Shown: positions 56,460 through 64,000 of the stretch, in pieces | Layout of the letters: each line of letters begins with the position of its first letter | Numbering within the stretch: the stretch's first letter is position 1 | Assembly: GCA_045837725.1 (NCBI GenBank) | Contig: JBEWZL010000163.1 | Span: forward strand, 496,001 to 560,000 | Length of the DNA: 64,000 nucleotides | Source of the DNA: Vermamoeba vermiformis | Taxonomy: Eukaryota; Tubulinea; Echinamoebida | Reading direction: 5' to 3' | Position numbers and translations under genes: made by a program | Notes under the pieces: model-generated | Seen by the model: the letters and a program-made list of their open reading frames with translations, nothing else | Told to the model about the DNA's origin: nothing | Databases searched by the model: none

Positions 56460-58178
56460 ATGGACCAAGACCAAATTCTCCAACAATTTTGCAGCATTAC
56501 CGGTGCCAACCCTCAGGATGCACGATTTTTCTTAGACGCCAGTAATTGGGACCTTGAAGTACGGAATTCTCGAATTATTACTTTTGAAAAAATTTCCAAG
56601 ATCGGCTAGAAATTTAAAATACAGCCCATTAATTATAAAAAATAGTAGATATTTAATATTAATATTTTTCGATTTTAGGCCGCTACCAGCAGCTTTTTTG
56701 ATAGAGATCAAGGTGGACAACAAGCCCTGCCTCAGCAACCACAAGTTTCAGCACCAAAACCAACCACTACCGCACCAACCACCTCAAAGCCCAAGTAATT
56801 AATATTATTATAATTAATTTCCACCACATTCTAATATTCTGCCTAAAGACAACCTGCATCTTCCTCAGGCCGCATTAAAGGTTTTTCTGATTTTGGCCGC
56901 GATGAAGAATCCGATGATGACGAAGAAGGAAATTACTTCGCTGGTGGCGAAAAGAGGTACGAGCTTACTGCCCCAATCGAGATTTCCGTGCTAATATTCG
57001 GTTAGTGGTTTGCAAATTCAAGATCCGAACAAAAAGAAGAAAACTAACGCCGCCGATATTGTGCAGGACGTATTCGAAAATGCCAAAAAGTAAGTCCTTT
57101 ATTTTAATAAATTATTATTTTTTGAAATTTATTAAATTATTGTTTGAAGACATGGTGCTAAGCCTCGCGAAGATATGCCGGTAGAAGAAAAGGAAAAATT
57201 CACTGGATCAGGTAAAATATAATTAAACACCTTCATGAGAAAGAGAAAAAAGATCCGATCGAGCAGTGTTACTTTCGTTTTGAAGCAATCGATGAGCATT
57301 ATCTGATAGTACGTTTAGGCTACAAACTCGGCAACAGTGTCGAGCCTAGCAGAGTAGAACCCGCTGCAAATAAGCCAGCCAAGAAGGGCCCAGTCAATAA
57401 GAAAATTACTTTTTACAGAAACGGTTTTGCTGTTGATGATGGACCACTCAGAAATTACAATGATCCTCAAAACGCGAGCTTTTTGTCCGACATTAACAAG
57501 GGGTACGTTAAGACAACAATTTGCAAACGCGAGTTTTCTTTACAAAGTGAGCTTTTTGTCGTCGAAGCACGTGGATCAGATCAGTTTTAATTGATGGTGC
57601 TAACAATATTGTTTTGATAGTATTATTCCTCGTGAATTAGAACACGAAGCACAAAGTGGAGACATGCAAATCAGTTTGGAAGACAAGAAACACGAGGACT
57701 GGAAAGAGCCTCCCAAGCCCAAAATCGTCCCGTTCTCTGGCTCAGGCAACACACTCGGTGGTAGTTCAAGCCCTTACGTCGCACCCGTATCTTCTGAGCC
57801 TGTCAAGCCCGTTCAATTCTCCGTTGACGAATCACAGCCCATTACTACCCTTCAGGTAATCATCGCAGATCCATTACTTCGAGCGATTGAACTAACCAAC
57901 TATGATTAGATCCGCTTGCATGATGGTACTAGATTAGTTGCCAAGTTTAACCATACCCACACTGTCGCTGATGTTCGTCGATTTGTCGAAATGTAAGCTC
58001 GTGTAACGGCTGCATAGTGACTAGATCTGCGGATTACTAACATTACTTTTCCAGGGCCAAGAAGACTCCTCCTTTCGATTTGATGACTTCATTCCCTACT
58101 AAGGTCTTGGCAGATAATAATCAGTCGTTGAAGGACGCTGGTTTAATTAACGCAACTGTTGTACAAAAACTCAAGTAA
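56460..58178 (+). CDS. p47/NSFL1C (Shp1) UBX cofactor of p97/Cdc48
   Basis: About ten small exons. UBA-like N terminus ([24 protein letters not shown]), Pro/Gln linker, an acidic [22 protein letters not shown] segment typical of p47, SEP domain ([35 protein letters not shown]), and C-terminal UBX ([37 protein letters not shown]). Binds p97 and works in membrane fusion, Golgi reassembly and protein degradation. All domains are in the expected order; the stop is at 58,176-58,178. Confidence 0.95.
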
Positions 58179-58403
58179 TCGGTTCTTTTTTGGAAGATCT
58201 GCTTCGTTTGCATTTTAAATAGTACTAGGCAGCAAACACTGCCTGTAGTAAATAAAAGGTTATTGTTGTAACAGAGGCTCTCAACCTGTTGCCAACCAGA
58301 CTGCATTTTCTATCAAACAACTAATGTACGAATATTTTTATTAAATTACAAAGGTTCGCAAGTCGCGGCATTTTATCGCGATTAATAGGCAAAAATTATT
58401 CGC

Positions 58404-59592
58404 TCAGTAATCGTATTCAACACCACTGCTGCTAGAGGAGCTCGAAGACGAAGAGCTAGAGCTTGAGGAGCTAGAGCTGGAAGACGAGCTGGAGCTAGAA
58501 GAGGATGAAGAAGACGAAGACGAGCTGGAAGAAGAGCTTGAGGAGCTGCTGGATGAGCTCGAGCTAGATGAGGATGAGCTTGAGGACGAAGAGCTGCTGG
58601 AGCTAGATGAGCTCGAAGAGGATGAAGACGATGAGCTAGAGCTTGAAGAGCTCGAGGAAGAGCTGCTTGAGCTTGAAGACGAGCTGCTAGATGAGCTCGA
58701 GCTGGATGAGCTGCTGGAAGAGCTTGAAGAGCTAGAGCTGGACGAAGATGAGCTAGACGAGCTCGATGAGGATGAAGAAGAGCTGCTTGAAGAGCTAGAT
58801 GACGAAGAGCTTGAGGAAGACGAAGCAGAGTTGTGTTGACTGACAGCGTCAAATCCAACGATCGTTCTGAACAGAACAGTTAGTATTAAGTAAAATAAAA
58901 CATCGTATTCGTCTAGGATCCAATTGTAATGCGCTTATTTCAAATTTCCAAGCACAAAGATTGTGCATCCGGAGTAAAAAGATATCTTCGCTCCGTTAAG
59001 CGTACAAACTAATAATCAAGATTCCAATTGCAGAAGTTGACTATAGTGTGTAAATGCATGTTTGAGTACATGTTTGAAATGGAATTAGAACTTAAAAGAT
59101 GAAGGCGGTATCGTTGCAAAACAAAAGATTTTCGAGTTGATTAAATTGAATTTATAACCGCCGATTAAGCTTCTTGAATTAGAGTTAAACGCGCCATTAA
59201 GCAAGTTTCGGCTTTCCAAAATAGCACCGTTTTCGTATTAAAAAGAATAGGATGTAACGATCGCTATCCGTACCGATCGTGGACGGCAATTAAGCCAGGC
59301 ATTTAATCCTTTATAATTTAAATATACGGGCATTAAGGTACCGAACTTAATTTAATAAAACTAGCGCAGTAAATACAGCATCCGCGTCATCAATTATTAA
59401 CCGACCTAGATTTTCGCGACGGTATTATCGAGTGGCATTAAAAGTTAAAGTTTGCACTTACTCCTTAGCATAGATGTCTCTACGAGGAAGCTCGTTCGTG
59501 ATCGGCACCCTCTTTCGTTGGCTTGAAACAAGTTGAGGGACAGCGATCACCAAACAGATCAACAAAATGAAAAACAAGGTTGAGGATTGCAT
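58404..59592 (-). CDS. Secreted protein with a 133-residue polyserine tract
   Basis: Two exons (59462-59592, 58404-58866) with a 595-nt intron, far longer than the local norm; 197 residues. Signal peptide MQSSTLFFILLICLVIAVPQLVSS, basic QRKRVP (possible processing site), short unique segment ETIVGFDAVSQHN, then 133 consecutive Ser and a tail GVEYDY. I read every triplet of the tract: all are TCN or AGY, in irregular mixed order, so the run is maintained as protein rather than as a simple DNA repeat. Possible roles: O-glycosylated or phosphorylated extracellular matrix/coat component. The other frames of this region (e.g. Ala/Leu-rich) are shadows. Confidence 0.85.
58425..58823 (-). repeat. 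Polyserine-encoding tract (133 codons)
   Basis: A 399-nt run of AGC/AGT/TCN codons without interruption. Codons are mixed without a fixed longer period, although AGCTC/AGCTCG neighbours recur, so a partial simple-repeat origin with later codon drift is plausible. Confidence 0.85.
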
Positions 59593-59938
59593 TTCTCTCT
59601 TTACTTGAGGTGTTAATCACTGGCCAGGAGAATAAAATGACGTAAACAAACTCGGCTAGCAAAAAAAACGGAAAGTTGTGATTCGTGCAAAAACGAAACC
59701 CAAAGCCTTGAAATTACCCTTATATTCCAATCTTCCTCGATTTATGTACAATCTATGAAATTACATTACCCGAGTGCGCTCTAATTACGTCTTATAGTGC
59801 AATTAAAACTCACAGATCCCGCGTGATTTTTATTGCCGTGACAGATCTGGGCAACAAACATGTAAAACTGAATCACTGTGATAATTTTCAGCGAAAGGAA
59901 AAATCAAAACTCAATAATCGTCACTTCAAAGATTAGAA
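59593..59938. other. Divergent intergenic region
   Basis: Promoter space for the polyserine gene (minus) and the dioxygenase gene (plus). AT-rich; no element recognised. Confidence 0.5.
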
Positions 59939-61350
59939 ATGGATGCGTTGCGCTTCGTTTCAGTTAATGGCCAGCGAGAATACAACGGCGCAATATTTCC
60001 CGCAGTCCTTAGCCCCAAATATGATATTAAAAAGGATCAATTAGTTCAATGGTTATCACAAAGCAAGGATCTCATTAACAATCTGGTCTTAAAGTATGGC
60101 GTCATCATCTTTCGGGGCTTTCCTTTGCGCAACGCGGAGGATTTTTATGACTTTCTTGGTAAGTTTCGCGATTTATAACATTTAGGGCCGTCTGGTTTCG
60201 CTCAAAAACTCTTCGGGTTAATCTGACCTTCGCAACAGAACCGTTCCATTGGGAATACAGAAATTATATTGGCGGTGGTGGTCCCAGAAAAAATGTACTA
60301 GGGCCTATAATGACTTCGACAGGTACGTTGCACAAACTTGATCGCGATCGAGATCACATCCTTATTGCTTCCACCAGAGAGTCCGCCAGATTTTTCGATA
60401 CCGTTACACCATGAACTAGCTTATTTAAATATACATCCAAGTAAGCTAATCTTCTTTTGCGAGATAGCGCCGTACGCTAAAGGTATGAGGCTACAAACAA
60501 TATTCTTTTACTCCTTAATCTCAGCTTGACCTCATACTAATCAATAATACTATATTTACACTAATCAATAAATACAGGCGAAACGCCGGTGTTACTATCA
60601 TCGCGGATAGTTGATCGGGTTAAAACAGAAAACTCGGCGTTTTATCAAGCACTCAAAACGAAGCATGTAAGATATATTCGTACTATAGAAGATAGGTCTC
60701 AATGCAAGAATGAATATCAAAAGAGTTGGCAAGATATCTACGAGACAGAGGATAAAATAGAGGTACGAGAAGGTCGGTACACGCGTCAATTCGTCAAGCT
60801 CGTGTAACCTTAGTATTTTATGTGAATCACTTAAACTTATACAAATAATACTAGGCGGAAAGAAGAGCAAAAGAAACAGCCACTGATACTATAGAATGGC
60901 TTCCCAACGGAGCAATGAGAGTGACAACTGTGCCAATGGATCCAACCCGAATTGAACCCAGAACACAGAAAGAAACATGGTTTAATAGGTAGATGCTCGT
61001 CTGTGCCATTACTTCGATACGTTTTAATATCTTATTGATGTCGTAGCGTTGTTCTACTGCATCCAGCAGCACACGATGATCTGAAAAACGCGCCTTGGAA
61101 CGTAGTCTACGGTGATTATTCAGCCATCAAGCCGGAAGATATCAAAATGGCTAAAAAGATTATGCAAGTAAGTAGAGTATGTAACAGTATTGAAGGCTTG
61201 CGTACTGATTGACTTCGACTGAAGGAAGAAAGCGTGGAAATTCCCTGGCAGCAAGGTGATGTAATGATTGTAGATAATATGCTCGCTATGCACGCTAGGA
61301 ATTCATTCGTACCTCCAAGACGGATATTGGCTGTAATGGTCCACAACTAA
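59939..61350 (+). CDS. TauD/TfdA-family Fe(II)/2-oxoglutarate dioxygenase (clavaminate-synthase-like)
   Basis: Seven exons starting MDALRFVSVNGQREYNGAIF. VKYGVIIFRGFPLRNAEDFYDFL corresponds to plant clavaminate-synthase-like proteins (At3g21360 type). Fe ligands: His and Glu in LHHELAYLN and a distal His in DNMLAMHARNSF, with the 2-oxoglutarate Arg in PPRRILAVM. Also WFNSVVLLHPA after a phase-checked junction at about 61,049. These enzymes hydroxylate or oxidise small organic molecules using 2-oxoglutarate and O2; the substrate is unknown. About 325 residues. Confidence 0.9.
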
Positions 61351-61558
61351 TTACGTCAGATTCGTCACTGCGAGGTTTACTTAAGTTACTGTAAATGTTG
61401 TATAAATGGCTTATCTAGGCGTTGTATCGCATTTATATCGCTTTATTTAAATTTCAAGCAAACAGATCCACGTAAAACAGAGCAGCTCGGGTTTAACGAT
61501 GCCATAAAATTTCAGATCGCACTTGCAATAACACAAGGTATCAGTAAATCAACAAAAC

Positions 61559-63060
61559 ATGAAGAAAGGAACTCCTCAGGTATGTTTAGCTTTATATGAC
61601 ACTGTGGAAACGCGTTATTACGTTCGCGATCGAATCCCAATTATTTCGGTTCACTAAATTATTTTATTATTTGAATAGGCAAAGCAACCTCAAAAGAACG
61701 TTAAAACAGTCGGTAAGATATCAAAATTAATATCTGGTTTTTGGATTTGACGATCGCGATCTAATTCCGAATTTTAACAGTTGAAGACAAAGACGAAGAA
61801 AGCGAAGACGACTTTTTATTGCTAAAAAAATCCAGTAATAATAACACTGCACCAGTTAATAATAATAACAAAAAAAGAAAATTAAACGATTTGCTCGACG
61901 ATCAAGAGGAAGATCAAGACGAGAATCAAGACGACGAACAATTCGACGATGAAGATAATGAAGGAGGTGATATGGAAGGCGAAGGTGACCAAGATAATGA
62001 CAATTCCAAGTCAGAAGAAACCAGCGTAGATCGCGAAGCCAGACGTCAAAAGCGGATCGAGAATCTGAAAATGTTGAAAGAAATGAATTCGCGCACAGTA
62101 TTTGTTGGTCGATTACCTCGAAATGCAAGACAAGAAGAAGTTAAAGCCTTATTTGAAGAATGTGGTAGCATCGAGTAAGTGAATTTTTTAGATCTCGCGA
62201 TCCACCATGTTTGCAGCATTAGCACTCAGAACCCAACTCTCTCACATCGCTCATACATTAACCTATTGTTATAGGACCGTGTCTCTATTGAAATTCAGTG
62301 ATACTGGTAAACCCACTGGTGCTGGCTTTGTGCGCTTTGTGGATGCAAGTTCAGTCGAGAAGGTAGGAAAAAAATCAAGCTTACATAATCCTAACATTGA
62401 ATTAATACCATTACATCCTTTTATCAATGCCCAGTGTTCGTTTATACTAAGATATTACTCATACTAGGCCTTGGCAAAGAACGGAGTTAGTTTCAAGGGC
62501 GCTAATATTACTGTAAATAAATCCGAACAAAAACCGCCCAGAGAACAAAAAGGCAAAAAGAGCAAATTCAACGACACGACTACCCTTTATATCGGTAAGT
62601 ACTATATTCATAATCAATACTACGATATAGTGCAAGTGTCGCTAATATCTGATGACAGGCAATATCCCGTTTGAAGTTACTACACAAGCCTTACTTAAGA
62701 GATTTAAACACTGTGGCACCGTGATGCGAATTGACATTCCTAAATTGAAAGCTAACGGAAAATCAAGAGGGTAAGCATTATTAAATCTACGGCAAACCTT
62801 CGCGTGACGACATGTTTGACGCATAATTGCAACAATAGTAGCTAATATTAAAATACAGATTTGCTATGATTCAGTTCCAGGACCCGGCTGCAGTAGAAAA
62901 GGCATTGAAATTGGACGGCAGTGACATTAGTGGCAGAAAAATTAAAGTCCGAACAGTCGAGAAGAAAGACCACCAACAAAACGACAACAAAAAGAAAAAG
63001 AAGACTGGTTCGTGGGAGAAATCTAAGAAGCGAAAATTGTCTACACCTGATGACGAATAA
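61559..63060 (+). CDS. Nucleolar two-RRM protein (Nop12/RBM34-like)
   Basis: Seven exons in phase (61559-61579, 61679-61712, 61781-62174, 62275-62362, 62468-62594, 62659-62770, 62859-63060), 325 residues. The first exon is only 21 nt. An acidic N terminus (DDEQFDDEDNEGGD) is followed by RRM1 (RTVFVGRLPRN, GAGFVRFVD) and RRM2 (TTLYIGNIPFEV, RGFAMIQFQDP), then a basic KKKKKTGSWEKSKKRK tail. This is the pattern of RBM34/Nop12, which acts in 60S pre-rRNA processing. Nucleolar location inferred from family and composition. Confidence 0.9.
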
Positions 63061-63319
63061 TAATCTAACCCTCGTACTATAAAGCAAACTTTTTCTAACT
63101 GATCCTCGTTCTTGTAGCAAGATCTGCAGCAGAGCGATTGCTTCAGGAGTCTTAATGGCTTTTTTACAATCTGAATGGACGGTAATCTCACCTTATGTCG
63201 TATTTGATCACGAGATTTAAAAATGAACGTATCTTTATGTAACAAAGGTGTTGATTTGATGCGTACCCTCGTCGATCAAATCAAGTACAAAATTCGACTA
63301 CAAGCTCTGTGTGAATTGT

Positions 63320-64000
63320 TTAGCACGAGCCATTGACAACAGGAACACGTGTCGCTGAGTCGATGAGTGAAGGTGCCAAAGTACCACAGTCTTGATCGTT
63401 AAAGTACATGTCCCAACCAGGCACATCCGCGCCCGCCATTTCCTCAGTTACATGCTCAGCAGGACTTAACTGTCCTTGTGAGTGGAATGCGTAACTCTCG
63501 GCTTGAGAAGAATTCGTTTCATATTGCCCTTCAATCTCTTCAGTAGCGTCATGCACCCCACCGAGAAACATGTCAGTGACAGGAGACTGCTGGTCTTCGT
63601 ACATGTTGTACGAGGTGGTATAAAGGGGCGTCATGTAGGCACTGTACTCGTGTTGTGGCACTGTTGCGTATGAATGATAGGGGCCAGAGACGTACTGTGC
63701 AGCATTAAACTGAGGTCGGTACTGAGGTGCTGCATAGTAGTCTTGTCTTAAAGGCTGAAGCCTCGAAGCAAATCGAGGGTCATTGAGCAATGATGGATCC
63801 GCGATAAGCTCCTTAGCTTCAGACACGCTCATTCCACGAGCCTTCAATCCGTCTTGTAATGCTCCCAACAAGCGACCAGTGCATCTGAAGTACTGAGCTC
63901 GATTAGCGCCTTGGATCTCTTCAATATGGCCGCGCAACAGTTGATCAAACCATTCTTCGCCTTCGTACCGCTCTTTGCGGGCAGTTGGATCTGTCTGCGA
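63320..64000 (-). CDS. Unknown protein, C-terminal part (gene continues beyond the window)
   Basis: A single long open exon in which the frame is open to the window edge (residues reading SQTDPTARKERYEGEEWF at the edge). About 226 codons to a stop at 63,320-63,322. The N-terminal visible part is helical and charged (IEEIQGANRAQYFRCTGRLL). The remainder is Tyr/Gln/Pro-rich and disordered (QYRPQFNAAQYVS, YHSYATVPQHEYSAYM), then acidic, resembling activation domains or prion-like tails of nuclear proteins. No family recognised. The coding start lies outside the window. Confidence 0.75.
   Translation of the reverse strand, partial: SQTDPTARKERYEGEEWFDQLLRGHIEEIQGANRAQYFRCTGRLLGALQDGLKARGMSVSEAKELIADPSLLNDPRFASRLQPLRQDYYAAPQYRPQFNAAQYVSGPYHSYATVPQHEYSAYMTPLYTTSYNMYEDQQSPVTDMFLGGVHDATEEIEGQYETNSSQAESYAFHSQGQLSPAEHVTEEMAGADVPGWDMYFNDQDCGTLAPSLIDSATRVPVVNGSC

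Noticed and set aside
58382-58858. Ala/Leu-rich frame on the minus strand across the serine tract
   Set aside because: Alternative frame of the same repetitive sequence; the Ser frame joins by splicing to a signal-peptide exon and ends sensibly.
1-64000. Bacterial contamination, tRNA genes, CRISPR, transposons or LTR elements
   Set aside because: Spliceosomal introns run through nearly all genes; no cloverleaf, spacer-repeat array, reverse transcriptase, transposase or terminal-repeat pair was seen.

Overview
This is a compact, gene-dense nuclear segment of a single-celled eukaryote. There are about 28 protein genes in 64 kb, most of them split by introns of roughly 50-130 nt with GTAAGT/GTACGT donors and TAG/CAG acceptors. 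AT-rich spacers separate the genes. No tRNA, rRNA, CRISPR array, transposon or virus-like element could be supported. The gene set suggests an amoebozoan protist, which is an inference and not proven: B12-dependent methionine synthase, an NPSN-type SNARE, a giant kinase/pseudophosphatase fusion, a polyserine secreted protein, ankyrin-like repeats and several GPI-anchored surface proteins. Splice models were built by hand; for most genes every exon junction was checked for reading phase, and the exceptions are stated.

Layout. 0-5.4 kb: methionine synthase (5' end outside the window). 5.5-9 kb: a small GPI-anchored protein, a mitochondrial GGQ release-factor homologue, a small acidic protein and an orphan. 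9.5-19.8 kb: one 17-exon gene for a protein of about 3,076 residues with an N-terminal helical region, a very long disordered linker, an active-looking protein kinase domain, a STYX-like dual-specificity pseudophosphatase and a Cys-rich tail. This is the most remarkable object in the window. 20-25.5 kb: a KCTD/BTB protein, an ARM-repeat protein and a syntaxin. 26.3-30.4 kb: a surface/secreted protein cluster that contains a head-to-head junction of two 5'-truncated genes (a beta-helix protein and a DUF4139 protein). 31-36 kb: a divergent pair encoding oxalyl-CoA synthetase and an oxalyl-CoA decarboxylase/2-hydroxyacyl-CoA lyase, a complete two-step oxalate (or 2-hydroxyacyl-CoA) route. 36.3-40.8 kb: fatty acid 2-hydroxylase, NPSN SNARE, mitochondrial Hsp10. 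41-48.3 kb: Vps52, Fes1/HspBP1, glycerophosphocholine acyltransferase, a 63-residue acidic protein. 48.7-58.2 kb: an ankyrin-like protein, a BAR-RhoGAP protein, an inhibitory-type serpin and a p47/UBX cofactor of p97. 58.4-64 kb: a 133-serine secreted protein, a clavaminate-synthase-like TauD dioxygenase, a nucleolar two-RRM protein and a partial unknown gene.

Themes. Membrane traffic (syntaxin, NPSN, Vps52, BAR-RhoGAP, p47), proteostasis (Hsp10, Fes1, p47, serpin) and lipid modification (FA2H, GPC acyltransferase) recur, but nothing suggests operon-like co-regulation apart from the divergent oxalate pair. Two start codons appear to be isolated or split by introns (Hsp10, serpin). The hexamer GATCCG, and a related GGATGTGG element, look strongly over-represented in introns and spacers.
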